64,000 nucleotides of DNA from Mucilaginibacter sp. L196 (GTDB taxonomy: Bacteria; Bacteroidota; Bacteroidia; Sphingobacteriales; Sphingobacteriaceae), in the NCBI RefSeq assembly GCF_009765905.1, contig NZ_LMUO01000015.1:648019-712018 (forward strand), read 5' to 3'. Shown in pieces: positions 41,892-50,922 of the stretch. Positions within the stretch are counted from its first letter, which is position 1; each line of letters opens with the position of its first letter. A program made the translations under genes and the position numbers. The notes under the pieces are model-generated. The model was not told the DNA's origin, did not search any database, and was given only the letters and a program-made list of their open reading frames with translations.

Positions 41892-42191
41892 AAATTGTTA
41901 GGGGCAGCAGGATCAGTTGAGTTAAAGTACCGAAATTATTTGTGTATCGAATATCTCTTGCAAAAATTTGCTGCGAAGCTATTAACAATAGTTTAAACAT
42001 AATAGGAATATATTATCCCTAACATTGGCATTATTTCATTGACATAGGTATAAGGTTATCTTAATTTTTTTGACCGGGATATTTAATAATAATGATGGTA
42101 ACCCAATATTGGCCTGCTTTGTAAGCCGAAGTGAAAACATTTATTGATAAGGCTAATTATTAATAAAAGCATTTTGATAGTTTTGGTACAA

Positions 42192-44084
42192 ATGACCATT
42201 CAGCAAATCCTCAAACAGTATTGGAACCACAATGCCTTCCGGCCGATGCAGGAGGAGATCATACAATCTGTTTTGCTGGGGCATGATGTTTTAGCGCTAT
42301 TGCCAACGGGTGGGGGTAAATCTATTTGTTTCCAGATACCGGCATTGGCTAAGGAGGGGATATGTATCGTAGTATCGCCGTTGATCGCTTTGATCAAAGA
42401 CCAGGTGGAGAGTTTGAAGGCTAAGGGTATTAACGCGGTTTCCATCGTGTCGGGCATGAGTAAGCGGGAGATTGACATTGCTTTGGATAATTGCATTTAC
42501 GGCGAGGTGAAGTTTTTGTACTTATCGCCGGAGCGTTTGCTGTCGGAGTTGGTGCAGGAACGCATCAAATATATGAAGGTGAACTTGATAGCGGTTGATG
42601 AGGCGCATTGTATATCGCAATGGGGTTATGATTTTCGGCCACCGTATTTGCATATCGGCGATCTGCGGGGTTTGCATCCGGATGTACCGGTACTGGCACT
42701 TACGGCCACAGCCACCGCCGAGGTGAGAGTTGATATTCAGGAGAAATTAAGATTTAAGAATGCCCGTGTTTTCCAAAAGAGCTTTGAGCGGAAGAATATC
42801 AGTTACGTGGTTTTGCAGGAGGAAAATAAGCTTAAGAAGCTACTGGATATTCCGAATGGCGTAAAAGGGACGGGTATAGTATATGTACGCAGCCGGAAGG
42901 AAACGGTTGAGATAGCTAAATTTTATAACGATAACGGCATCCGCGCGGATTACTACCATGCGGGTTTACCCATGCCAGAGCGATCTGCCCGGCAGGAGAA
43001 CTGGGTAAATAACCGTACCCGGATTATTGTAGCTACCAATGCCTTCGGGATGGGGATTGATAAGGCTGATGTGCGCTTTGTGATCCATAAGGATATGCCG
43101 GAGAGTTTGGAGGCTTATTACCAGGAGGCTGGTCGCGGGGGGCGGGATGAGCATAAGGCCTACGCTATATTATTATATACCGAAGCTGACAAGCAAAAAG
43201 AACTGCGTAAGCTGGAGTTTAATTTCCCTACGGTGGATGAGATCAAAATGGTTTACCATAGCCTGGCTAATTATTACCAGCTGGCTTATGAAGCCGGTGA
43301 GGGGATAAGCTTCGATTTGGATATAGCGGCGTTTTGCAGCAAATACAGCCTCGACCCAGTAAAAACCTTGAATGCTTTGAAGTTTTTGGAGCAGGATGAA
43401 TACCTGGCATTTAATGAGAGTGTGTTTTTGCCATCGCGGTTTATGTTTAGGGTGTTTAATGAGCAGTTGTATAATTTCCAGATACAAAATGCGGGCTGGG
43501 ACCCATTTATAAAAACTTTGCTACGCTCATATGGGGGGGCGTTTGAGAATTATGTTCGCCTGCGTGAGTTTGATTTAGCCCGGCGCAGCAATATGAGCAC
43601 CCAGCAGGTGATTGATGCTTTAAAGCAACTACAGGAAATGAAGATATTGAATTACCTGCCGCAAACGGATCACCCGCAGGTTACTTATCTTAAACCAAGG
43701 CAGCAGGCCAACGCCTTATATATTAATAAGCATTTGATTGAGCAGCGCAAGGAAACTTATCGCCGCAAAATTGAGGCTGTTTTTGCTTATGCGCTACATC
43801 GTCGTTGCCGCAGCCAAATGTTGCTGGCGTATTTTGATGAGGATAATGCGCCTAAATGTGGTATCTGTGATATTTGTTTAGAAGAAAAACGCCAGGTTAA
43901 TGTTGATGAAATTGGCGATGTGATTACTAATGAGATTGTGGAGTTGTTGAGTGTTGGTCCGCTGGATATTGGTGGGTTGGTTACTTCGATTAAGAGCGGG
44001 GTGGAGAAGGAACGGATGGAGACGATTCGGCTTTTGCTTGATGCGGGGAAAGTTAAAACGGATGGCGAAGTTTATTATTTGTAA
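42192..44084 (+). CDS. recQ: RecQ family ATP-dependent DNA helicase
   Basis: A 630-residue helicase when started at 42192 (MTIQQILKQYW); a frame extending 48 bases upstream gives a non-typical hydrophobic start. Motif 0 and I are FRPMQEEIIQSVL and LLPTGGGKSICFQIPAL, DEAH box AVDEAHCISQWGYDFRPPY, motif III LALTATAT, motif VI QEAGRGGRDE. The RecQ zinc region contains CRSQMLLAYFDE and CGICDICL. The HRDC domain is not apparent. RecQ unwinds 3'-tailed DNA in recombination and fork repair. The gene stands alone. Confidence 0.95.
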   Translation: MTIQQILKQYWNHNAFRPMQEEIIQSVLLGHDVLALLPTGGGKSICFQIPALAKEGICIVVSPLIALIKDQVESLKAKGINAVSIVSGMSKREIDIALDNCIYGEVKFLYLSPERLLSELVQERIKYMKVNLIAVDEAHCISQWGYDFRPPYLHIGDLRGLHPDVPVLALTATATAEVRVDIQEKLRFKNARVFQKSFERKNISYVVLQEENKLKKLLDIPNGVKGTGIVYVRSRKETVEIAKFYNDNGIRADYYHAGLPMPERSARQENWVNNRTRIIVATNAFGMGIDKADVRFVIHKDMPESLEAYYQEAGRGGRDEHKAYAILLYTEADKQKELRKLEFNFPTVDEIKMVYHSLANYYQLAYEAGEGISFDLDIAAFCSKYSLDPVKTLNALKFLEQDEYLAFNESVFLPSRFMFRVFNEQLYNFQIQNAGWDPFIKTLLRSYGGAFENYVRLREFDLARRSNMSTQQVIDALKQLQEMKILNYLPQTDHPQVTYLKPRQQANALYINKHLIEQRKETYRRKIEAVFAYALHRRCRSQMLLAYFDEDNAPKCGICDICLEEKRQVNVDEIGDVITNEIVELLSVGPLDIGGLVTSIKSGVEKERMETIRLLLDAGKVKTDGEVYYL

Positions 44085-44641
44085 GGCGTGCTTGCTTGTT
44101 GAGTCGCTTTGTGTCGCTCATTGCCGCGACAGGCTACAGTTATTCACTTATTGTTTGTTTTTGATTGGTGTGAATGATTGCTCCGCAATTTTGTCTTGAA
44201 ACAAAAGAAGCAAAAATTCAAGTTAACCCGAATGCTTCTTTGCCGCACAAGCCTTGCCCTGCAAAACGAGCAGAACCTGGGCTGGAATCTTTTACTCCAT
44301 GCTTCGCCGCTCAATCCTATGCTTCAGTAAAAGTTCCTATGCCCTGCAACCGCGCAGGCCAACATTGTTCTGCCCGTTTTCGGCTGAAGCTGCCGGGTTG
44401 ACGTTCTGAAAAAATGTAATGCTTCTTGGCCATAATTGCTATGTAAGCATCAAATATTGATTCCTGGCTCTTGATTCTTAAATCTTTTTCTCCTCTTTCA
44501 CCGATGAAAATTTGGGGTTTACCGACATATTGATGTCATACGTCTATTAGGCCGTAATTTGCTGTAACGTAATTGGTTCGGGGTCGTCTTATGGTTGTAA
44601 TTAATGAAATACAAACAATTGACAATCAAAATCATAAAAAA
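44085..44641. other. gap after recQ holding a dispersed element
   Basis: No credible gene. 44116-44128 and 44189-44222 match the element at 21768-21826. 44223-44400 is CG-rich with imperfect palindromes (GCCTTGCCCTGC, GCAGGCCAACATTGTTCTGCCC). The rest, 44400-44641, is ordinary AT-rich upstream sequence of the GIN-domain gene. Confidence 0.6.
44116..44222. repeat. second copy of the 34-bp-core element
   Basis: GCTCATTGCCGCG at 44116 and the 34-base core at 44189-44222 are identical to 21768-21780 and 21793-21826. The spacing between the two blocks is 60 bases here and 12 bases there, so the blocks are conserved while the interval is not. Confidence 0.7.
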
Positions 44642-45259
44642 ATGAAAACCTCACTAATCACCATCGCAGCTATCGCAGTTTTAGCTCTTGGTACAGTAAA
44701 TTTAAGTAATGCAGCAACAACAACAACAATTAATAACAATGCCGCAGTAGTTTTAAACAATGTTAGCAAAATAAACAAAATCGAAATCCACGGAAACGTT
44801 CAGGTATTTGTAAGCGACGGCACCAGCGACCAGGTTAAAGTTTACAACAAGTACTATTCAGAAAATGCCCTGGTACAAAATGAAAACGGCGTGTTACGCA
44901 TATCATCATATACTAAAGATAAATTGGTAGTTTGGGTTACCGCTAATGATTTACGCTCAATCAGTGTTTATGATAATGCCGAAGTAAAATCTTTCGGTAA
45001 ATTATCAGAGATCAACCTTGATGTAAACCTTTATAACACTTCAACTGCTACATTGGATCTGGATTCATATAGCGCAAGCATCAACGTAAATGATCATGCT
45101 AAAGCAAACTTAAGCGGCAACCTTGACAATTGCGACCTGCAATACTCTGCACAAACTACAGTTAACCAAAGCACGCTTCAGGCTGTACACATCAATAATG
45201 TAAAACAAATTGTAAAACCGGTTCAACATAATAGTGTTGACGAGCTGGCTACTTTGTAA
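44642..45259 (+). CDS. exported GIN-domain (DUF2807) protein
   Basis: A 205-residue protein with a signal peptide (MKTSLITIAAIAVLALGTVN, cleavage near SNA). The start at 44642 is chosen because it opens the signal peptide. The rest is a DUF2807/GIN auto-adhesin-like beta-helical domain with ladder-like turns (DLRSISVYDNAEVKSFGKLS, SASINVNDHAKANLSGNL). These proteins are common in Bacteroidetes envelopes with unknown function. A second GIN protein, a lipoprotein, follows 126 bases later after a terminator. Confidence 0.8.
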   Translation: MKTSLITIAAIAVLALGTVNLSNAATTTTINNNAAVVLNNVSKINKIEIHGNVQVFVSDGTSDQVKVYNKYYSENALVQNENGVLRISSYTKDKLVVWVTANDLRSISVYDNAEVKSFGKLSEINLDVNLYNTSTATLDLDSYSASINVNDHAKANLSGNLDNCDLQYSAQTTVNQSTLQAVHINNVKQIVKPVQHNSVDELATL

Positions 45260-45291
45260 CCAATACTTTTGCAAAAGTTCAATCATATATC

Positions 45292-45322
45292 AGAGCTATG
45301 CCCTACGGGGAATAGCTTTTTT
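45292..45322 (+). terminator. intrinsic terminator after the first GIN-domain gene
   Basis: GAGCTATGCCC-TAC-GGGGAATAGCT forms an imperfect stem followed by a run of seven T. It separates the two GIN-domain genes. Confidence 0.65.
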
Positions 45323-45385
45323 TATTTTTAATGAAATCTGAATAGTATATTAGTTGTCTAAACTCAAAAACCTATAAACACTGTT

Positions 45386-46108
45386 ATGAAAAAAGCATAT
45401 GTATCTGCCCTGTTAATTTTTGCCGGCTTCGGCATGGCATCGTTATCATCCTGTGATGTGGATTGTATACAGGGATCGGGTCACCAGGTGACTGAAACCC
45501 GTAAAGTGGTTGATTTTAAAAAGATCGATATTTCGGGCGCGTTTAAAGTTTATCTCAAACAGGATAGCTCGTTAACGGTAACTATTACTGCCGACGATAA
45601 TATCATCCAACATATAAAGACACCGGTAAAAGGCGATGAATTGTACATCAAAAATAAAAGGGGCGCTTGTAACGCAGGCGAAACGGTTGTAACCATTGGT
45701 GTACATAACCTTGACGAGATCAGTGCTTCAGGTAGTAACGAGGTGTCTTCTAACGGCACATTGGTTACTAAGGATTTGGCTATTGGTATGTCGGGCGATA
45801 GCAAGATTACACTTAACCTTAATGCGGCTAATGTGACTACCGAAGGCAGCGGGTCGTCTGAGTTGTATTTAACCGGTCAGGCCAGCTCACATAAAATTGA
45901 TTTCAGCGGTGATGGTAAGCTTTCGGCTTTTGGGTTCATAGTGGGTGATTATGATATTGAAACGTCAGGATCAAGCGACTGCGAGGTGAATGTATTGCAC
46001 AATTTACACGTAAGCACCAGCGGATCATCGGATATTAAGTATAAGGGTAACCCATCGAATGTTACTAATGATAAGTCCGGGTCTTCGGATTTGGAGAAGG
46101 TGAATTAA
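45386..46108 (+). CDS. GIN-domain (DUF2807) lipoprotein
   Basis: A 240-residue lipoprotein (lipobox LSSC, Cys about 23). The GIN domain starts TETRKVVDFKKIDISGAFKV and continues with a ladder of Gly/Ser/Asp turns (ASGSNEVSSNG, TTEGSGSSELYLTG, ETSGSSDCEVNV, STSGSSDIKYKGNP). The pattern IDISGAFKVYLKQ is the hallmark of head-GIN-domain proteins of Bacteroidetes. It probably lies on the cell surface or in the periplasm; function unknown. It could be a functional partner of the preceding GIN protein. Confidence 0.85.
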   Translation: MKKAYVSALLIFAGFGMASLSSCDVDCIQGSGHQVTETRKVVDFKKIDISGAFKVYLKQDSSLTVTITADDNIIQHIKTPVKGDELYIKNKRGACNAGETVVTIGVHNLDEISASGSNEVSSNGTLVTKDLAIGMSGDSKITLNLNAANVTTEGSGSSELYLTGQASSHKIDFSGDGKLSAFGFIVGDYDIETSGSSDCEVNVLHNLHVSTSGSSDIKYKGNPSNVTNDKSGSSDLEKVN

Positions 46109-46130
46109 GGGGATTTTCATTTCTCTTCTA

Positions 46131-46206
46131 TTGTCATTCTGAGGAACGAAGAATCTGTAAAGTAGTTTACATGTGTACAGATTCTTCGCTATGCTCAGAA
46201 TGACAA
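46131..46206. repeat. dispersed palindrome, TGTCATTCTGAGG type
   Basis: TTGTCATTCTGAGGAACGAA with GAATCTGTA mirrored by TACAGATTCTTCGCTATGCT ending CAGAATGACAA. A half copy of the CGAGG type (right arm only) follows at 46226-46250. Confidence 0.75.
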
Positions 46207-46368
46207 ATCTTTTTTTACACTACTACAATGCTTCGTACCTCGCAATGACATAGTGGAGACAGAAGTTCGTGTTAAGGATTGCAGCGGATACCGGCCTCGC
46301 GCTTAAGGCCTGCAGGCGTATGAGTGGAAAGCCTGACCGAAGGGTACGCCCAAAGACTTTTCGGTCGT

Positions 46369-46530
46369 TTACTCACCCGGTCTTGCTGCGCTCGCCCACC
46401 CTCTCTATCGCTGTGCGACAAAGAGGGATGGAACCTAAAGATGAAATAGAAAAACACATGAAATTTTGATTCCCTCTTTCCGCCGAAGGCGTAGAGAGGG
46501 TGGGCGAGCGCAGCAAGACCGGGTGAGTAA
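46369..46530. repeat. 162-bp element with 39-bp perfect inverted repeats
   Basis: The arm 46369-46407 (TTACTCACCCGGTCTTGCTG onwards) is the exact reverse complement of 46492-46530 (ending AAGACCGGGTGAGTAA). Inside the 84-base loop, AAAGAGGGA and TCCCTCTTT extend the stem. It sits between the second GIN gene and the tig promoter, and ends 24 bases before the -7 box. Confidence 0.8.
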
Positions 46531-46553
46531 TTTACCTTTTTAATTTTTTTTAA

Positions 46554-46561
46554 TACCTTTG
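46554..46561 (+). promoter_or_regulatory. -7 promoter box of tig
   Basis: TACCTTTG matches TAnnTTTG; predicted start of transcription is near 46567, leaving about 75 untranslated bases. No TTG is found at the normal -33 distance, where the inverted-repeat element ends. Confidence 0.5.
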
Positions 46562-46641
46562 CGCCTCTAAAAATGTTTGTTGGCATTGCTATTGATATTA
46601 AGCTACAAACGATTTAAAAATAAATTTATCCGCAAAAAAAG

Positions 46642-48003
46642 ATGAATATTTCACAGGAAAAAATTGATAACCTGAATGCGATCTTAAAGATCAACCTTAA
46701 CCCTGACGATTACCAGCCACGTGTTGAGAAGGCTATAAAAGAACAAGCTAAAAAAGCTAAAATAGCGGGTTTCCGCCCGGGTATGGTGCCGACTTCGCAT
46801 ATCAAAAGAATGTACGGAAAAAGCATTTTGGTTGATGAAATCAACACTTTGCTATCAGATACCCTGAATAAATATATAGAAGAAGAGAAATTAGAGGTAT
46901 TAGGTCAGCCTTTGCCTAAAGTTGACGAGCGTAAAGAATACAACTGGGATTTTGCCGATAACTTTGAGTTTAACTACGAAGTTGGTTTGGCGCCTGAGTT
47001 TAATATCGAGTTTACATCTAAAGATAAATTAACGCAATATGTGATTAAAGTTGATGAAGAAACATTGGCATCACGTATCAAAAATATCCGCAGAAGCTAT
47101 GGCAAAATGACAAATCCTGACGTATCGGCAGATGATGATGTGCTTTATTCAGAATTAGTGCAGCTTTCTCCGGATGGTTCTGTTTTTGAGGATGGGATAA
47201 GTAATACAACATCTGTTAGATTAGACCAGATCCAAAATGATAAGATTAAAAAATCATTGATCGGCCTTAAAAAAGATGACGTAGTAACGCTGGATATTCA
47301 GAAAGCTTATAACAACGACGCGACCCGTATCGCGGCCATTTTAAAAGTTGATGAAGATGTGGCAGCTGATTTAAAATCGAACTTCCAGTTAACGGTAAAA
47401 AACATTAACCGTTTAGAAGAAGGTGATTTGAACCAGGAGTTCTTTGACAAATTATTTGGTGAAGGTACCGTAACAACTGAAGCAGAATTCAGAGCTAAAA
47501 TAACTGAAGAGTTAGAAAGCATGATGCAGCAGGACGCTGAGCGCCAATTGCAGGATGAAATTTATCATTACAGCTTAAACAAAGTTGAGTTTAACTTGCC
47601 TGATGAATTTTTGAAACGCTGGTTAAAAGCTACCAACGAGAAGTTGAGCGACGAAGAATTGCAAGGTGGCTACAATGATTTCGCGAAGAACCTTAAATGG
47701 ACTTTGATCGAAAACAAGATCATGAAAGAAAACAGCGTTGAAATTAAATACGACGAAGTTTTCGCTTTAGCAAAACAGCGTTTAGCACAACAATTCCAAA
47801 TGTACAGCCCGCAGCCTATTGCTGAAGAGCAATTAGCGCAATACACTGTACAATATTTGCAAAGCAAAGAAAACGCGAACAAAATATTTGAAGAGCTAAA
47901 GGCCCTTAAAACATTTGATTACATAAAAAGCGTTGTTACTTTAGAAAATAAAGATATTGCCATTACTGATTTTAACAAATTAGTAGCTGAGCATAAACAC
48001 TAG
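46642..48003 (+). CDS. tig: trigger factor
   Basis: A 453-residue ribosome-associated chaperone. The N-terminal ribosome-binding domain has AKIAGFRPGMVPTSHIKRMYG, matching the GFRxGxxP signature. The middle PPIase-like region is poorly conserved, as is typical of Bacteroidetes. The C-terminal helical arms span about 260-440. Trigger factor shields nascent chains at the tunnel exit. It heads the tig-clpP-clpX cluster, a conserved quality-control arrangement, but here 535 bases with three palindromes separate it from clpP. Confidence 0.94.
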   Translation: MNISQEKIDNLNAILKINLNPDDYQPRVEKAIKEQAKKAKIAGFRPGMVPTSHIKRMYGKSILVDEINTLLSDTLNKYIEEEKLEVLGQPLPKVDERKEYNWDFADNFEFNYEVGLAPEFNIEFTSKDKLTQYVIKVDEETLASRIKNIRRSYGKMTNPDVSADDDVLYSELVQLSPDGSVFEDGISNTTSVRLDQIQNDKIKKSLIGLKKDDVVTLDIQKAYNNDATRIAAILKVDEDVAADLKSNFQLTVKNINRLEEGDLNQEFFDKLFGEGTVTTEAEFRAKITEELESMMQQDAERQLQDEIYHYSLNKVEFNLPDEFLKRWLKATNEKLSDEELQGGYNDFAKNLKWTLIENKIMKENSVEIKYDEVFALAKQRLAQQFQMYSPQPIAEEQLAQYTVQYLQSKENANKIFEELKALKTFDYIKSVVTLENKDIAITDFNKLVAEHKH

Positions 48004-48115
48004 TTTTTTAGTATCAAGTATCAAGTAGCAAAAAATTGCATGCTTGATGGTCACCAAAAGCAACTTTAACAGTTGCTTTTGGTGTTTTATAATCCTTTGT
48101 CATTCTAAGCGTTTT

Positions 48116-48200
48116 TGTCATGCTGAGGGACGAAGTATCTATCCGCTATCTGCAAGCGGTGAGCCTATCGATAGATTCTTCACTGCGTTCAGAATGACAA
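48116..48200. repeat. dispersed palindrome, TGTCATGCTGAGG type, copy a
   Basis: TTGTCATGCTGAGGGACGAA with GTATCTATCCGC is mirrored by ATAGATTCTTCACTGCGTTC ending AGAATGACAA. It is the first of three elements in the tig-clpP gap; a stray left-arm piece (TTGTCATTCTAAGCG) lies at 48098-48112. Confidence 0.75.
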
Positions 48201-48219
48201 AGTTGACTGGTAAAAAGAA

Positions 48220-48306
48220 TTGTCATGCTGAGGAACGAAGCATCTATCCGCTGATCTGCAAGCGGTGAATCTATCGATAGATTCTTCACTCCGTTCAGAA
48301 TGACAA
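48220..48306. repeat. dispersed palindrome, TGTCATGCTGAGG type, copy b
   Basis: It is nearly the same as copy a (TTGTCATGCTGAGGAACGAA with GCATCTATCCGC; right arm ATAGATTCTTCACTCCGTTC), 20 bases after it and in the same orientation. Confidence 0.75.
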
Positions 48307-48323
48307 ATGGGAATTATAAAATA

Positions 48324-48405
48324 TGTCATTGCGAGGAACGAAGCAATCGCACGGAGGCAAGGCGGTCATGCAAAGTTCGCGATTGCTTCGTTCCTCGCAA
48401 TGACA
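48324..48405. repeat. dispersed palindrome, TGTCATTGCGAGG type
   Basis: ATGTCATTGCGAGGAACGAA plus GCAATCGCACGG is mirrored by GTTCGCGATTGCTTCGTTCC ending TCGCAATGACA. It is the third element in the tig-clpP gap. Confidence 0.8.
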
Positions 48406-48538
48406 TGCCGGGTATGCGGTACATCAAATCCAAATAAATTTACTTTTTGCAAACTTTGTGTTGTAAAAACTATTGAAGTAAAAACTATATTTAGGGCGGT
48501 TAAACCCTGCCGATACATTAAAACAAAAAACAAATAAC

Positions 48539-49261
48539 ATGGATACTATTGATAAAAATGAATTCCGGAAATATGCGGTTAAACATCACCGCATTAACAG
48601 TATATATGTAGATAAATATATTGCTAACGTTGACCGTAGCCGCATGCCAAGTGGTATTGCTACTACCGGTATGACGCCTTACATTATTGAGGAGCGCCCT
48701 TTAAATATTTCGCAGTTAGACGTGTTTTCGCGCCTGATGATGGACCGTATTATATTTTTAGGTGATGCTATTTATGATAATATCGCAAACATTATACAAG
48801 CTCAGTTGCTATTCCTTCAGTCGGCGGATAGTAAACGCGACATCCAGATTTATATTAACTCTCCGGGTGGTTCAGTTTATGCTGGTTTAGGTATTTATGA
48901 TACAATGCAGTTCATATCAAATGATGTGGCAACTATCTGCACAGGTATGGCGGCATCAATGGGCGCAGTGCTATTATGTGCAGGTGCAGAAGGTAAACGT
49001 GCGGCATTACCACACGCAAGGGTAATGATTCACCAACCGTCAGGCGGTGCGCAGGGTACACAATCGGATATTGAGATCTCGTATCATGAAATTACTAAGC
49101 TTAAAAAGGAATTATATCAGATAATAGCTGACCACAGCGGTACATCATACGAAAAAGTATGGGATGCATCAGACCGTGACCATTGGATGATTGCTGAAGA
49201 AGCAAAAGAATTTGGTATGGTAGATGAGATTTTACGCGGTAACAGTACTAAGGCTAAGTAA
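48539..49261 (+). CDS. clpP: ATP-dependent Clp protease proteolytic subunit
   Basis: A 240-residue serine protease subunit. Catalytic residues are visible in GMAASMGAVLLCAG (Ser) and ALPHARVMIHQPSGG (His), with the Asp in the following helix/loop region. IYINSPGGSVYAGLGIYDTM is the substrate-binding strand. The N-terminal about 30 residues before the core are longer than in E. coli, as is common in Bacteroidetes. It forms the 14-mer chamber fed by ClpX, encoded 140 bases downstream, and degrades tmRNA-tagged proteins (tag GENTYALAA here). Confidence 0.96.
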   Translation: MDTIDKNEFRKYAVKHHRINSIYVDKYIANVDRSRMPSGIATTGMTPYIIEERPLNISQLDVFSRLMMDRIIFLGDAIYDNIANIIQAQLLFLQSADSKRDIQIYINSPGGSVYAGLGIYDTMQFISNDVATICTGMAASMGAVLLCAGAEGKRAALPHARVMIHQPSGGAQGTQSDIEISYHEITKLKKELYQIIADHSGTSYEKVWDASDRDHWMIAEEAKEFGMVDEILRGNSTKAK

Positions 49262-49374
49262 TATTAGTTATTAGTATTAAGTCGAAAGTCTTGAGTTTTA
49301 AGTCTGATTTGACTTAAGAATCAGGGGGTTAGACTATAGACTCAACAAAGTCTTTATATATTAAAACAAATAGT

Positions 49375-49382
49375 TATTTTTG
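49375..49382 (+). promoter_or_regulatory. -7 promoter box of clpX
   Basis: TATTTTTG matches TAnnTTTG; transcription would start near 49388, 14 bases before the clpX ATG. This suggests clpX has its own promoter besides possible read-through from clpP. Confidence 0.45.
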
Positions 49383-49401
49383 TTAAACAAAAGGAAATCA
49401 G

Positions 49402-50640
49402 ATGAATAAAAACAGCAAGGAGATAAGATGTTCGTTCTGCGGAGCAGGAAAACAGGACTCCCTGATGCTAATAGCCGGGCTTGACGCGCACATTTGCGAT
49501 AAGTGTGTGAACCAGGCGAACGAAATATTGGCTGAAGAGCTGAAAGTGCGTAAGGTTAAAACAACGCCGGCAACCCCAGGGATATTAAAACCCGCCGAGA
49601 TTAAGAGCCACCTTGACCAGTATGTTATTGGCCAGGATGACGCTAAAAAAGTATTATCCGTTTCGGTATATAATCACTACAAACGCCTGAATCAACGTAT
49701 TGATAAAGACGAAGTTGAGATCGAAAAATCGAACATTATAATGGTTGGCGAAACGGGTACAGGTAAAACTTTACTGGCAAAAACGCTGGCTAAAATATTA
49801 AACGTACCTTTTTGTATTTGCGATGCTACCGTATTAACCGAAGCCGGTTATGTAGGGGAGGATGTGGAAAGTATTTTAACACGCTTACTACAATCTGCCG
49901 ATTATGATGTAGCTACCGCGGAACGTGGTATTGTTTATATTGATGAGGTGGATAAGATAGCACGTAAGAGCGATAATGCTTCTATAACCCGTGATGTATC
50001 AGGCGAAGGCGTACAACAAGCTTTATTAAAAATATTGGAAGGAACCATGGTTAACGTACCACCACAAGGCGGCCGTAAACATCCAGACCAAAAAATGATA
50101 ACCGTTAACACCAGCAACATCCTGTTTATTTGCGGTGGCGCGTTTGATGGTATTGACCGTAAGATTGCTAACCGTTTACGTACCCAAACCGTTGGTTACA
50201 AAATGAAACGTGAGGATGGCGAGGTTGACATGAAAAACCTGTACAAGTACATCACACCACAGGATTTGAAATCGTTTGGGTTGATACCTGAGTTAATTGG
50301 TCGTTTACCGATATTAACTTACCTAAATCCTTTGGATAGGGAAGCGTTACAAAATATCCTGACCGAGCCTAAAAACTCGCTATTGAAGCAGTACAAAAAA
50401 CTGTTTGAATACGAAGGTGTAACTTTAGAGTTTGAACCTGAAGTGCTGGATTTTATTGTAGATAAAGCAATGGAATTTAAATTAGGCGCCCGTGGTTTAC
50501 GCTCGATATGTGAAGCGATAATGATTGACGCGATGTTTGAGTTCCCATCACAAAAAGATGTGAAACAACTAACTGTAACATTGGATTATGCCCACGAGAA
50601 ATTCGAAAAATCAGACTTGAAAAAGTTGAAGGTTGCTTAA
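49402..50640 (+). CDS. clpX: ATP-dependent Clp protease ATP-binding subunit
   Basis: A 412-residue AAA+ unfoldase. The N-terminal zinc-binding domain has [11 protein letters not shown] and [11 protein letters not shown]. The AAA core has [19 protein letters not shown] (Walker A), [10 protein letters not shown] (Walker B), a sensor region and an IGRLP sequence close to the ClpP-contacting IGF-type loop. The sensor-2 Arg is in [11 protein letters not shown]. It unfolds tagged substrates and passes them to ClpP. It is followed by a strong terminator. Confidence 0.96.
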   Translation: MNKNSKEIRCSFCGAGKQDSLMLIAGLDAHICDKCVNQANEILAEELKVRKVKTTPATPGILKPAEIKSHLDQYVIGQDDAKKVLSVSVYNHYKRLNQRIDKDEVEIEKSNIIMVGETGTGKTLLAKTLAKILNVPFCICDATVLTEAGYVGEDVESILTRLLQSADYDVATAERGIVYIDEVDKIARKSDNASITRDVSGEGVQQALLKILEGTMVNVPPQGGRKHPDQKMITVNTSNILFICGGAFDGIDRKIANRLRTQTVGYKMKREDGEVDMKNLYKYITPQDLKSFGLIPELIGRLPILTYLNPLDREALQNILTEPKNSLLKQYKKLFEYEGVTLEFEPEVLDFIVDKAMEFKLGARGLRSICEAIMIDAMFEFPSQKDVKQLTVTLDYAHEKFEKSDLKKLKVA

Positions 50641-50661
50641 TTTATTGTTCCAATATGAAAC

Positions 50662-50690
50662 AAAAGCCCGGTATTTGCCGGGCTTTTTTG
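50662..50690 (+). terminator. intrinsic terminator after clpX
   Basis: AAAAGCCCGG (50662-50671) and CCGGGCTTTT (50678-50687) flank a six-base loop, followed by T. The outer bases AAAC and GTTT also pair, making a long stem 22 bases after the stop. Confidence 0.85.
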
Positions 50691-50922
50691 TTTCAAAAGT
50701 GTTTTAAAAGCCATAAAAAGTGTGATTTTTGATGCTTTTTTAAGTAAAAAATTGATAATTTTTTGATGTTTTTAGTCTAAAATGAACTGTTTTTAGCTGT
50801 TTTTGAATCTGTTTTGGGTTTTTTTTCAATGTAATATCGCTGTTTTTAGCAGCAAAAAGGGCGTTTTTGGGCCAGAAAGTGTTCCAAATGTACCAAGTGT
50901 TTCACTTGTGCCATGGTACAGT
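50691..50922. other. gap with repeated GTTTTTAG motif
   Basis: No gene is seen. The stretch is T-rich on the plus strand with several copies of TGTTTTTAG (near 50767, 50789, 50840) and a small hairpin AAGTGTTTCACTT near 50897. The last could help terminate the leftward S15-type gene. Confidence 0.4.

Noticed and set aside
46272..46586. A 104-codon minus-strand frame
   Set aside because: It runs through the 162-bp inverted-repeat element and the tig promoter; no protein features.
48044..48537. Two open frames of about 75 codons between tig and clpP
   Set aside because: Both are composed of TGTCAT-family repeats and have no protein-like composition.
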